This document shows positions 9,552-18,241 of a stretch of DNA of 64,000 bases, in pieces (the first letter of the stretch is position 1; each line of letters opens with the position of its first letter). Where the stretch lies: positions 3,002,832-3,066,831 of the forward strand of contig OX044357.1 in the NCBI GenBank assembly GCA_943846675.1, read 5' to 3'. The stretch comes from UBA987 sp002292105 (GTDB taxonomy: Bacteria > Bacteroidota > Bacteroidia > NS11-12g > UBA9320). Under the pieces are notes generated by a model. It worked only from the letters and a program-made list of their open reading frames with translations. It ran no database searches and was not told the origin of the DNA. The translations under genes and the position numbers were made by a program.

Positions 9552-9938
9552 TTAGTTGTTAGGCGCTCCGGCATTTATCCAGGCTGTAATTTGGTTGATG
9601 TCACATACAGGAAGCATGGTATTGTTGGCGCTTTTAGGCATAAAAGACGCATTACCATCATGCGTTATCGACGATAGTAATTTACCATTATCGACGTACG
9701 TTTTTACATTGGCATATCCTTCTAAATCCACGCCACCACCAATAACACCAGCGTTATTTGAATTGTGGCAGTTTAAACATCTGTTTGTTAATACCAGCGA
9801 CACTTGATTGCTAAACAACACATTGGTTGTGTCGCAGGTACTGCCTAGGTACAACTCTTCTTCCACGTCGTAATAACAGGAAGTAACGCTTAATAAAACA
9901 AAGGTTGCACAGCCTAATAATATTGAAAAACTCTTCAT
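9552..9938 (-). CDS. Monoheme c-type cytochrome lipoprotein
   Basis: A 128-residue protein starting MKSFSIL at 9938. The lipobox region SVTSC predicts lipidation after signal cleavage. A single CxxCH haem site is visible (CLNCHNS), and a Met-containing stretch (SFMPK) may supply the distal ligand. The fold resembles the short cytochrome domains (PSCyt1/cytochrome c type) found in surface lipoproteins of Bacteroidota. It starts 4 bp after the stop of a larger cytochrome gene, so the two are translated from one message and may pass electrons to each other. Confidence 0.8.
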   Translation of the reverse strand: MKSFSILLGCATFVLLSVTSCYYDVEEELYLGSTCDTTNVLFSNQVSLVLTNRCLNCHNSNNAGVIGGGVDLEGYANVKTYVDNGKLLSSITHDGNASFMPKSANNTMLPVCDINQITAWINAGAPNN

Positions 9939-9942
9939 AATC

Positions 9943-10647
9943 TTAATTGTCTTTTGCCCCTTCAGCAATCCAAATTCTTATTTGATCGCTAGCACATTTT
10001 TCAATAGGCCCGCCTGGGGGCATTGGTTTTTTTGGTCCTTGACGACCTAACACGTTTGCTAAATCTCCGTTATCAACGATTGCCTTTACCTGATTATAAT
10101 TCGTAATTCTGACTCCACCAGATGCATTGGCTCCAGCGTGACAGCCTCGACATGTTGCATCAATAATGGGCCAAACGTTCACGGAAAAAGTAACATTTGA
10201 TGTATCACACTTATTCGTGCATTTGTTGTTCTTAGCACCTTGGTTTATCCAAATCTTAATCGCATTTTTTTGCTCTGGAGTAAGTGTTGCTGGGGGCGGT
10301 GGCATTATCTTGTCTGGGTCCGATTCAACCAAAACCTCATATAAATCACTTCCATCGGCATCACCAGGTTTTATATCACCCGTTGCGATAATTTTGTCGT
10401 ACGTTGAAAGATCAACTCCGTCGGACTTCGTATCGGCGTCGTGACAACCACTCATGGCACAATTAGATGAAATTATTGGAAGGATGTCGTTTACAAAATA
10501 TACTGTATCTAAACTACAAGTATCGGCGGTAGATACGGCAGTAATCGTCTCTGTTAGTTGTACCTCCTCTTCTGGTTCATGTTTACAGCTTTCTATTCCT
10601 GCCATCACAAGAACCATCATTGCCACTAGGCCAAGCGCTTTTTTCAT
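9943..10647 (-). CDS. Diheme c-type cytochrome lipoprotein
   Basis: A 234-residue protein from MKKALGL at 10647. The lipobox ends in IESC. It has two haem-binding repeats of about 100 residues. The first is NCAMSGCHD, which has four rather than two residues between the cysteines (CX4CH). The second is a canonical CRGCH. Each is followed by a conserved KIMPPPPA or KPMPPGG segment that may carry the axial Met. It heads a three-gene operon with a monoheme relative and a DUF5777-like barrel. The electron donor and acceptor are unknown. Confidence 0.8.
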   Translation of the reverse strand: MKKALGLVAMMVLVMAGIESCKHEPEEEVQLTETITAVSTADTCSLDTVYFVNDILPIISSNCAMSGCHDADTKSDGVDLSTYDKIIATGDIKPGDADGSDLYEVLVESDPDKIMPPPPATLTPEQKNAIKIWINQGAKNNKCTNKCDTSNVTFSVNVWPIIDATCRGCHAGANASGGVRITNYNQVKAIVDNGDLANVLGRQGPKKPMPPGGPIEKCASDQIRIWIAEGAKDN

Positions 10648-10770
10648 TTTTTGATTTTTTACAAAGACGAATATATACATCTATAAAACTGCAGACATAA
10701 CAATTACCGTCAGTTTTCTCATATAATCATCACATTATGAACACCAAAAGAGACATAATGTAATGAGTCG

Positions 10771-10985
10771 TTAATGATCCCAACCCGTGACAAAAAGATT
10801 TGAAGCTCCTCTAATTCCGCATTTCTGAACGCCATGATATCCCTCTGCGGCGGCAAAACGAATGTCCTCTGCCGACTTATTTTTAATCCATGCATCTACA
10901 ATGTGATCGAGCACGTAGGCCTCTGGTGCAAGTAAATGAGCGGTCATCACCAATGGATATCCCCCAGATTTATTCAAAATAACTA
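10771..10985 (-). pseudogene. C-terminal part of a frameshifted secreted protein
   Basis: Continues the upstream gene in another frame. Starting at about NKSGGYPLVMTAHLLAPEAY, the sequence reads as the natural end of the upstream protein (…GYHGVQKCGIRGASNLF). No independent start or leader is visible. The break lies near 10,980 in a TTTT run; see the N-terminal piece. Family not recognised beyond a widespread hypothetical in Bacteroidota. Confidence 0.55.
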
Positions 10986-11674
10986 TGGGATACGCAAGCA
11001 ATGGCTACGGCATCTTTCATCACACCATCCTTATTAAAAACCGTATCAATGGTTACATCCATTAAGCCATTGTGCCCGTTAAAAACTACCAAATCCGTTG
11101 TCGTCCCAATAACAAGGCTGGTATCGCCAAGGGTAATTGTGTCTGACTTAATACCGGCAAGCGTGTTAAAATAGTCTGTTACACACTGTCCCATTTCATC
11201 TCCTCGATAGGCATCTGCAACTATGATGACATTCTGATCTGTTCGCTTAAACACAATCCTTTCCAAAACATGTTTATTGATATCGTAGGTTGACCCAACG
11301 GTTTGCCACTTGGCACTCCTTTTAAAATGGGTTTTTATTCCGTAACCAGCACCCCAGTAGAGGTTCGTCCTTAAGTTGGTGCCGTCACCTAAACTTGAAT
11401 TGACCGGCACAATGCCTTGAAATTCATTGTCGCATAAGGGGACAAATACATGAATGACCCTAAGTTCATTTCGTTTTGATTTTGTTACAAGTTTTTGTCG
11501 AATGGTATCCCGTGAAAAATGATATACGACACTTTTTATTGTGTCAGAAGCACTAATGACTGTATCTGAATCTTGCAAATTATCATCGTCGGTTCGATCA
11601 GCCTGCGACTGTTGTGTGCAGTTTAATAACCCAACAACAAATAGAATAGAAATAAGAGTGGTGGCGCTTCTCAT
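10970..11674 (-). pseudogene. Secreted lipoprotein of unknown function, broken by a frameshift near its C-terminus
   Basis: From MRSATTLI at 11674 the protein begins with a lipobox-like signal (VVGLLNC) and continues 234 residues to SHSYFE and a stop. Characteristic segments are VFVPLCDNEFQGIVPV and NLYWGAGYGIKTHFKRS, which I recall from conserved hypotheticals in Bacteroidota and other phyla. The stop falls in the middle of a region whose continuation is found in the other frame (10771-10985). One extra T in the TTTT run around 10,983, or loss of two bases, would explain it. It could be a genuine pseudogene or a sequence error. Function unknown. Confidence 0.6.
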
Positions 11675-11759
11675 ACCTTCAAAACGAAAAAGCCCAATGT
11701 CTATTTTGCATTCGGGGTATATTTTGGCTTTAATTTGCAGGATAATATTCATTGGTCAT

Positions 11760-13409
11760 ATGAACAAAGCATTTACGATTTTATGTTTTCTCGCAATTGG
11801 GTTTAGTAGTTACGGACAAGATAAAGGTGTTTTTTCAGGGAACTTCCAGAGCAATTTCTCTGTCTTTGTACTTGATAGCTCAATTGGGGCGTATGAAAGC
11901 CCGCAGTATATCAGCCAAATTAGTAGTTCTGAAGCGTGGCTTTTTACAAACTACCAATTAAAAGGTTTCAACGTTTCAGCGAGATATGATCTCTTTAACA
12001 ACAGTAACTTACTTAACCCGACTGGCTCCTTCAGCGGCCATGGATTGGGGTTTTGGCAAATAAAGAAATCAATCGATAAACTAACGGTGACCGCAGGGTC
12101 ATTCTATGATCAATTTGGGTCAGGCCTTGTTTTTAGAGCGTATGAAAACAGGTTAATTGGTATTGATTATGCGGTAGAAGGTGTACATGCCAAGTATCAG
12201 ATTACCGATGATTTCTTTGTTAAAGCATTCACTGGAAATCAAAAAGGATCGGGAGCCCAAGGGAACCGGTTCGGTACTACTGGCGAAATTGTAAAAGGTA
12301 TAAACTCAGAAAGAGTCTATCGTCTTAAAAATGAAAAGGGTATTCTGATGGTAGGTGCCAGTGCGTTTAATCGCACATTGACACAAAGCGCCATGAATGA
12401 TTTAATCACGGAAATAAATGGGTACGACAGTGTTTCGCACAGGTTTGCACCTAAGTATAACTCGTATGCCGTGAATGGCTATTTTAACTTGACGTTAAAA
12501 GACGTTAGCTTGTCTTTTGAGCACAATCGGAAAGCGAAAGAAGCCGTTAGAGTTCCTGAAGGCAGATTACAGTTGTTGCCAGGAACTATTAACTATGCTA
12601 CACTTAGTTATTCTAAAAAGAAACTAGGTAAAAAGAAAAAAAGTGGATTTGGTTTTAACGCACAATACAGAAGAATTGAAAATTTTCAACTTCGTACAAA
12701 CCCAAACGATTTGTTGTTAGATGGTTTACTTACCTATCAACCCTCTTTAACACGACAAGCTTCATATAGATTACTAGCACGTTACAACGCTCCAGCTCAA
12801 GATTATGGTGAAGAAGGATTTCAGGCCAGTTTAGTATGGACGATTCAAAAAGGGAAAACCGTGTATTTAAACTATTCGAATGTCAAAAAACTTGACGGAG
12901 AACAGCTGTATAGAGAGTATTTTTTGAATTACGAACATAAATTCAGCAAAGTATTTAAAGGTAAAGTCGGTGTTCAGTCCATCTTTTACAATCAACAAAT
13001 TTATGAGAGCAGAGACACAAACTACAAAGACGTAGAAACCATAACCCCATTTTTCGAATTAACGTATAAGTTGAGTCGCCGTAATTCATTGCGTATGGAA
13101 ACGCAGTATCTAATTACAGAGCAAGACTTGGGTAGTTTTGTTAACGCGATTTTAGAATTGAATATGTCTCCACGGTATTCATTTTCCATTTCTGATATGG
13201 TGAATGTTTCTCCGGTGCGCCAGAAGGATACCAAAGTCAGTGACGAGGTGGTACACTACTGGTCAGTATTTGGAAAGTATAACATCCACACAACGTCATT
13301 CACTTTAGCTTATGTACGTCAGGTTGCCGGTGTGAATTGTACTGGGGGTATTTGTCGTATTGAGCCTGCCTTTAGCGGTGTTCGGTTTACTTTGACAACA
13401 AACTTTTAA
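11760..13409 (+). CDS. DUF6029-like outer-membrane beta-barrel protein
   Basis: Start chosen at 11760 (MNKAFTILCFLAIG), which gives a clean signal peptide ending SSYGQ; the longer reading frame upstream runs into the divergent gene. The 549-residue mature region consists of alternating strands. Motifs are FYDQFGSGLVFRAYENR and GIDYAVEGVHAKY, characteristic of DUF6029, predicted porin-like proteins of Bacteroidota. The last residue of the mature protein is Phe, the usual end of an outer-membrane barrel. lhgO follows after 14 bp. The substrate is unknown. Confidence 0.75.
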   Translation: MNKAFTILCFLAIGFSSYGQDKGVFSGNFQSNFSVFVLDSSIGAYESPQYISQISSSEAWLFTNYQLKGFNVSARYDLFNNSNLLNPTGSFSGHGLGFWQIKKSIDKLTVTAGSFYDQFGSGLVFRAYENRLIGIDYAVEGVHAKYQITDDFFVKAFTGNQKGSGAQGNRFGTTGEIVKGINSERVYRLKNEKGILMVGASAFNRTLTQSAMNDLITEINGYDSVSHRFAPKYNSYAVNGYFNLTLKDVSLSFEHNRKAKEAVRVPEGRLQLLPGTINYATLSYSKKKLGKKKKSGFGFNAQYRRIENFQLRTNPNDLLLDGLLTYQPSLTRQASYRLLARYNAPAQDYGEEGFQASLVWTIQKGKTVYLNYSNVKKLDGEQLYREYFLNYEHKFSKVFKGKVGVQSIFYNQQIYESRDTNYKDVETITPFFELTYKLSRRNSLRMETQYLITEQDLGSFVNAILELNMSPRYSFSISDMVNVSPVRQKDTKVSDEVVHYWSVFGKYNIHTTSFTLAYVRQVAGVNCTGGICRIEPAFSGVRFTLTTNF

Positions 13410-13423
13410 GCGCGACAAAACGT

Positions 13424-14620
13424 ATGGTTTACGATGTAGTTATAATCGGAGGAGGAATTGTTGGACTTGCAACAGCATATCAAATTCTGCAAGACAAGCC
13501 TGGCACAAAGCTTCTTATTCTTGAAAAAGAAGACAAGGTTGCGGCACACCAAACTGGTCATAACAGCGGTGTTATTCATTCAGGTTTATACTATAAACCC
13601 GGTTCATTAAAAGCCATAAATTGTGAGACGGGTTATGACTTGTTGCTTGCGTTTGCCGATAAACACAATATCCCTTACGACTTATGCGGTAAGGTAGTTG
13701 TGGCAACCCAAGAAAGCGAACTTCCACAATTAGACAAGGTATACAAACGAGGGGTCGAAAATGGTCTTGAAGGACTTAAAATGGTCGATGCCGATGAATT
13801 GAAAGAAATAGAACCTCACGTTGCCGGCATTAAAGGAATCATAGTTCCGCAAACGGGTATTATCGATTACAAACTTGTTTCTCAGAAATACCTTGAACTT
13901 GTTGAGGAAGGTGGCGGCGAAATTCGGTTCAATTACAAGGTAAAAGGCTTTGCCAAAAGCGGTGACAAATGGGTTGTAAGAGGGAAAAACCAATTGGTAG
14001 AAAGCACATCGTTTATTAATTGTGCAGGTCTTTATTCCGATAAAGTGGCGAGTTTAACCGAAAGTATGGACACCAAGATTATTCCTTTTCGTGGTGAATA
14101 TTATATGCTAAAAGATTCCTCGAAACACTTAGTCAAGCATTTAATATATCCCGTACCGGATCCAAACTTCCCGTTCTTAGGTGTACACTTTACCCGAATG
14201 ATGAACGGCCATATTGAAGCCGGGCCAAACGCCGTTTTAGCATTCAGACGAGAGGGCTACAAAAAGCGAGACATTCACTTCGGTGAGTTATTGGAAAGCT
14301 TGCTATGGCCAGGGTTTCAAAAAGTCGCGAAAAAGTATTGGCGTACAGGTCTAGGGGAGATGTACAGATCGTTTTCTAAAAAAGCATTCACAAAGGCACT
14401 TCAAAAATTGATTCCTGAAATAAAAGCAAGCGACTTAGTAGCTGCCGAAGCCGGTGTTCGTGCACAAGCTTGTGACAGAACAGGTGGCCTGTTAGATGAT
14501 TTTAAGATTATTGAAAAAGAAGGTGCTATTCACGTGGTTAATGCCCCAAGCCCAGCAGCCACGTCCAGTTTAGCCATAGGCAAAACTGTTGCTGACTTGT
14601 GGTCGAAGAACACCCAATAA
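13424..14620 (+). CDS. lhgO: L-2-hydroxyglutarate oxidase (LhgO family)
   Basis: A 398-residue FAD-dependent oxidoreductase of the DAO superfamily that oxidises L-2-hydroxyglutarate to 2-oxoglutarate, clearing a by-product of central metabolism. The N-terminal dinucleotide-binding motif is VVIIGGGIVGLATAYQ. Next come QTGHNSGVIHSGLYYKPGS and a C-terminal AGVRAQACDRTGGLLDDF, both typical of LhgO/L2HGDH. There is no signal peptide; the enzyme is expected in the cytosol or loosely on the inner membrane. It follows the DUF6029-like gene closely and prfA starts 55 bp after it. Confidence 0.93.
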   Translation: MVYDVVIIGGGIVGLATAYQILQDKPGTKLLILEKEDKVAAHQTGHNSGVIHSGLYYKPGSLKAINCETGYDLLLAFADKHNIPYDLCGKVVVATQESELPQLDKVYKRGVENGLEGLKMVDADELKEIEPHVAGIKGIIVPQTGIIDYKLVSQKYLELVEEGGGEIRFNYKVKGFAKSGDKWVVRGKNQLVESTSFINCAGLYSDKVASLTESMDTKIIPFRGEYYMLKDSSKHLVKHLIYPVPDPNFPFLGVHFTRMMNGHIEAGPNAVLAFRREGYKKRDIHFGELLESLLWPGFQKVAKKYWRTGLGEMYRSFSKKAFTKALQKLIPEIKASDLVAAEAGVRAQACDRTGGLLDDFKIIEKEGAIHVVNAPSPAATSSLAIGKTVADLWSKNTQ

Positions 14621-14658
14621 GCAATTATTTATTTGCCGTTTAAATTCTGGCAAAAGGC

Positions 14659-14666
14659 TAACTTTG
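14659..14666 (+). promoter_or_regulatory. Bacteroidota promoter upstream of prfA
   Basis: TAACTTTG, an exact TAnnTTTG match, with TTTG at 14632-14635 as the -33 element (23-nt spacing). The prfA ATG is 9 nt downstream of the box, giving a very short leader. Confidence 0.55.
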
Positions 14667-14675
14667 TCGCCTGTA

Positions 14676-15752
14676 ATGCTCGAGAAATTAGAATCCATAT
14701 ATCAGCGCTATTTACAAGTTCAAACTCAGTTGAGTGATCCTGACATTTTCAGCGATGTTAAAAGATTCAACGCGTTAAATCGCGAGTACGGAGATTTAAA
14801 AGAATTGGTTGAGGTTTACCACGTGTACAAAAAACTCGTAACCAATTTACAAGAAGCAAGAGACATTCTAAAAAATGAGTCAGATCCCGAATTAAAGGAA
14901 ATGGCTAAAATGGAAATTGACGAGCTTGCCGATCAGCAAGAGCCAATGGAAGAAAAAATAAAATTTCTTCTTATTCCTAAAGACCCCGACGATAATAAAA
15001 ATGCTATCGTAGAAATTCGTTCAGGTACCGGTGGCGATGAAGCAAGTTTGTTTGCAGGTGACTTGTATCGGATGTATGAACGATTTTGCCAAAACCATAA
15101 ATGGAAAACGGAAGTTATAGAACTTATGGAAGGCAGCGTTGGTGGTTTCAATAAAATTGTTTTCGAGGTTACCGGTAAAGATGTTTACGGAACGCTAAAA
15201 TTTGAAAGTGGTGTTCACCGGGTTCAACGTGTTCCTGATACGGAGTCACAAGGGCGTGTGCATACGAGTGCCGCAACCGTAGCCGTTTTACCAGAAGCCG
15301 AAGAAGTTGATGTTGACCTCAACATGGGAGACGTTAGACGAGACACATTTCGAGCATCTGGCGCTGGAGGGCAGCACGTAAACAAAACAGAATCTGCTAT
15401 TCGACTAACGCACATTCCAACCGGGATTGTTGTCGAGTGTCAAGATGGTCGTTCACAACATCAGAATTACGACAAAGCCCTTACTGTACTTAGAACTCGA
15501 TTATACGAAAGGGAGCTTGCCGAACACAATTCAAAAATTGCAGCAGAAAGGAAATCATTGGTTTCTACAGGCGATCGATCTGCTAAAATCAGAACATATA
15601 ACTTTCCTCAAAGCAGGGTAACAGATCACAGAATTGGTTTAACCCTCTACAATTTACCCGAAATATTAGGCGGTCAAATCCAAGACATTATTGACCAATT
15701 ACAAATGGCAGAAAATACGGAGAAGTTAAAAGCTGGTGGACTTGAGGATTAA
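14676..15752 (+). CDS. prfA: Peptide chain release factor 1
   Basis: A 358-residue class I release factor recognising UAA and UAG. The start MLEKLESIYQRY at 14676 is preferred because the longer frame overlaps lhgO and the promoter. Visible landmarks are the GGQ peptidyl-hydrolysis loop (GAGGQHVNKTES), the upstream EIRSGTGGDEASLF, and a PxT-type anticodon region ending with VPDTESQGRVHTS. Normal length for bacterial RF1. It appears to be a single-gene unit with its own promoter. Confidence 0.96.
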   Translation: MLEKLESIYQRYLQVQTQLSDPDIFSDVKRFNALNREYGDLKELVEVYHVYKKLVTNLQEARDILKNESDPELKEMAKMEIDELADQQEPMEEKIKFLLIPKDPDDNKNAIVEIRSGTGGDEASLFAGDLYRMYERFCQNHKWKTEVIELMEGSVGGFNKIVFEVTGKDVYGTLKFESGVHRVQRVPDTESQGRVHTSAATVAVLPEAEEVDVDLNMGDVRRDTFRASGAGGQHVNKTESAIRLTHIPTGIVVECQDGRSQHQNYDKALTVLRTRLYERELAEHNSKIAAERKSLVSTGDRSAKIRTYNFPQSRVTDHRIGLTLYNLPEILGGQIQDIIDQLQMAENTEKLKAGGLED

Positions 15753-15813
15753 TCTGTTCATAATTTGTGCGTAGTAATAGAACCTCAACCCGCATCACCC
15801 CTAATCATCCAAT

Positions 15814-15821
15814 TATATTTG
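15814..15821 (+). promoter_or_regulatory. Bacteroidota -7 promoter box upstream of the GSIII gene
   Basis: TATATTTG fits TAnnTTTG and lies 43 nt before the ATG at 15865. No nitrogen-regulatory site could be recognised around it. Confidence 0.5.
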
Positions 15822-15864
15822 TTAATCATATTCGCATTTACATCTTTTCAAATTGTTATAAATC

Positions 15865-18039
15865 ATGAGATTTAAGGCCCTCGAAATCGCGTTATCACGC
15901 CAACCTATTGAAGCTTCCAGGAAATTTGACTCCATTCAAGACATGTACGCTATCAACGTTTTTAACGACGATGCTATGCAATCACATCTTGACAAAGACA
16001 CCTATAAGTCGCTAAAAAAATCCATCCATGATGGCACAAAAATCAGTCGATCGACGGCAACCCAGATTGCCACTGGTATGAAGTCCTGGGCAATGGCTAA
16101 AGGTGTTACACACTATACACATTGGTTTCAACCATTAACTGGAACGACGGCTGAAAAGCATGATTCCTTTTTCGAACCACAAGACGGTCGTGCTGTAGAT
16201 AAATTTAGTGGTGATTCACTTGTGCAGCAAGAGCCAGATGCTTCAAGCTTACCGAGTGGCGGGTTACGTAACACTTTTGAAGCAAGAGGTTATACCGCAT
16301 GGGATCCGTCATCGCCGGCTTTTATTTATGAAAATACCAGTGGTAAAACACTTTGTATTCCAACGGTATTTGTATCATATACTGGCGAGGCTCTTGATTA
16401 CAAAGCACCGCTTTTGAAATCAATTACGCTGTTGGATAAGGCAGCCACAGATGTTTGTAAATACTTCTATTCTGATGTGACCAAGGTGGGTGCATCATTA
16501 GGTGTTGAGCAAGAATACTTTTTGGTAGATAAAGCGCTTTATAACCAAAGACCAGACTTGATTATGTGCGGACGTACACTTTTTGGTTACGCCGCTGCCA
16601 AAAATCAGCAAATGGACGACCATTATTTTGGTTCTATCCCTGACCGTGTCTTTAATTACATGGTAGATTTCGAAAACGAGGCACTTAAACTTGGCATCCC
16701 AGTTAGAACTCGACACAACGAAGTTGCTCCAGGTCAGTATGAATGTGCTCCTCAATATGAAGAAATAAATTTAGCGGTTGACCATAATCAGTTGCTAATG
16801 GACTTAATGGATGAGGTAGCCAATCACCATGGTTTTAAAGTATTGTTCCACGAAAAACCTTTCGCTGGGATTAACGGTAGTGGTAAACACAACAACTGGT
16901 CACTGCTGACCAACACTGGGATAAATTTATTGAGCCCAGGAAACAACCCATTGTCTAATTTAAGTTTTGTCACGTTCTTTATAAACACAATCAAAGCATT
17001 TCATGACAATGCCGATTTACTGCGTGCAAGTATCGCTTCTGCATCAAACGATCACAGATTAGGTGCTAACGAAGCTCCGCCGGCAATCATGTCAATATTT
17101 ATTGGGTCTACGCTTACCAAAATGCTGGAAGACATTGAAAACAATGTTAAGGCAACCAAAGGTTCTCCTGAAGACAAAACCATTTCAATCGCTCAGATTC
17201 CTGAGATTTTGTTAGACAACACAGATCGAAACCGAACTTCTCCATTTGCTTTTACAGGAAACAAGTTCGAATTACGTGCAGTTGGATCATCAAAGAGTTG
17301 TGCTTCTCCAATGATGGTGTTAAACGCGTCAATGACACATCAACTCATTCAATTTAAAAAAGACGTTGATCAGCGTATTGCCGACAAAAAAGAGAAGAAA
17401 AACGATGCCATACTTACGGTATTACGCCAGTATCTGAAGGACTCTAAGCGCGTTCTTTTTGAAGGCAACGGTTATGGAGATGAGTGGGTAGTTGAAGCAG
17501 AAAAAAGAGGCCTATCTAACTTAAGAGATACACCATCTGCACTGCACGCGTTTATTAGTGATCAGACCGTGAGCATGATGAAAGAATTGGGAATTTTCAA
17601 CCCGCAGGAGTTAAAAGCCCGTCATCATATTGAGCTTGAAGATTACTTGAAGAAGGTGCAAATCGAAGGTCGCATCATTGATGAAATGACCTATACCCAT
17701 ATTTTACCAGCGGCGTTGCAGTACCAAAAAATGGTTGCCGACAACGTAAATTCATTAAAGGCTTCTGGTATTGGTAAAAAACAAATTGATGCCTCGATGA
17801 GTGTTCTTGAAGAAGTGAGCGAACACATCAACGCGCTTAAAACGAAAGTCGACCGAATGGTTGAAGAACGCAAAAAAGCAAACAAACTTGACTCCATAGA
17901 ACAGCAAGCCAAAGCATACAGTGCTAAGGTCAACAGCGAATTTGATGATATTAGATATCACGCAGATAAACTAGAACGACTGGTGGATGATTCATTGTGG
18001 TCTATTCCAAAATATCGCGAATTACTTCATATAAAATAG
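15865..18039 (+). CDS. glnA: Type III glutamine synthetase (GSIII)
   Basis: A 724-residue ATP-dependent ligase making glutamine from glutamate and ammonia, the main ammonium-assimilation enzyme of many Bacteroidota. The size (about 720 residues, against ~470 for type I) and the N-terminal GSIII segment (GMKSWAMAKGVTHYTHWFQP) set the class. GVEQEYFLVD, HNEVAPGQYECAPQYEE and FAGINGSGKHNNWS are GSIII signatures, the last in the catalytic core. The C-terminal ~130 residues form helices specific to the class. Monocistronic, with its own promoter and terminator; no PII or regulator gene is nearby. Confidence 0.96.
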   Translation: MRFKALEIALSRQPIEASRKFDSIQDMYAINVFNDDAMQSHLDKDTYKSLKKSIHDGTKISRSTATQIATGMKSWAMAKGVTHYTHWFQPLTGTTAEKHDSFFEPQDGRAVDKFSGDSLVQQEPDASSLPSGGLRNTFEARGYTAWDPSSPAFIYENTSGKTLCIPTVFVSYTGEALDYKAPLLKSITLLDKAATDVCKYFYSDVTKVGASLGVEQEYFLVDKALYNQRPDLIMCGRTLFGYAAAKNQQMDDHYFGSIPDRVFNYMVDFENEALKLGIPVRTRHNEVAPGQYECAPQYEEINLAVDHNQLLMDLMDEVANHHGFKVLFHEKPFAGINGSGKHNNWSLLTNTGINLLSPGNNPLSNLSFVTFFINTIKAFHDNADLLRASIASASNDHRLGANEAPPAIMSIFIGSTLTKMLEDIENNVKATKGSPEDKTISIAQIPEILLDNTDRNRTSPFAFTGNKFELRAVGSSKSCASPMMVLNASMTHQLIQFKKDVDQRIADKKEKKNDAILTVLRQYLKDSKRVLFEGNGYGDEWVVEAEKRGLSNLRDTPSALHAFISDQTVSMMKELGIFNPQELKARHHIELEDYLKKVQIEGRIIDEMTYTHILPAALQYQKMVADNVNSLKASGIGKKQIDASMSVLEEVSEHINALKTKVDRMVEERKKANKLDSIEQQAKAYSAKVNSEFDDIRYHADKLERLVDDSLWSIPKYRELLHIK

Positions 18040-18053
18040 GAATAAAGTATATG

Positions 18054-18084
18054 AAAGCCTTCCGAAATCGGGAGGCTTTTTTTT
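18054..18084 (+). terminator. Intrinsic terminator after the GSIII gene
   Basis: Stem AAAGCCTTCC with GGGAGGCTTT (one wobble pair), loop GAAATC, followed by a T-run. It starts 15 bp after the stop codon. Confidence 0.8.
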
Positions 18085-18241
18085 GTTTAACCCAACCCTT
18101 TGAACTGCACCTCCGTCAAGTAATTGATAAAAAGTTAGTTAAAGCTGAAATCGCAGTTTGCCTTAGACAAAATTTATTTGGAAATGGGTCGAATATTGTT
18201 GATTTTTGGCAATTGAACAATCCGATAAATACCTTCTCAGA

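Noticed and set aside
11541..11759. 73-codon extension at the start of the DUF6029-like gene
   Set aside because: It overlaps the divergent lipoprotein gene and would bury the signal peptide that begins at 11760.
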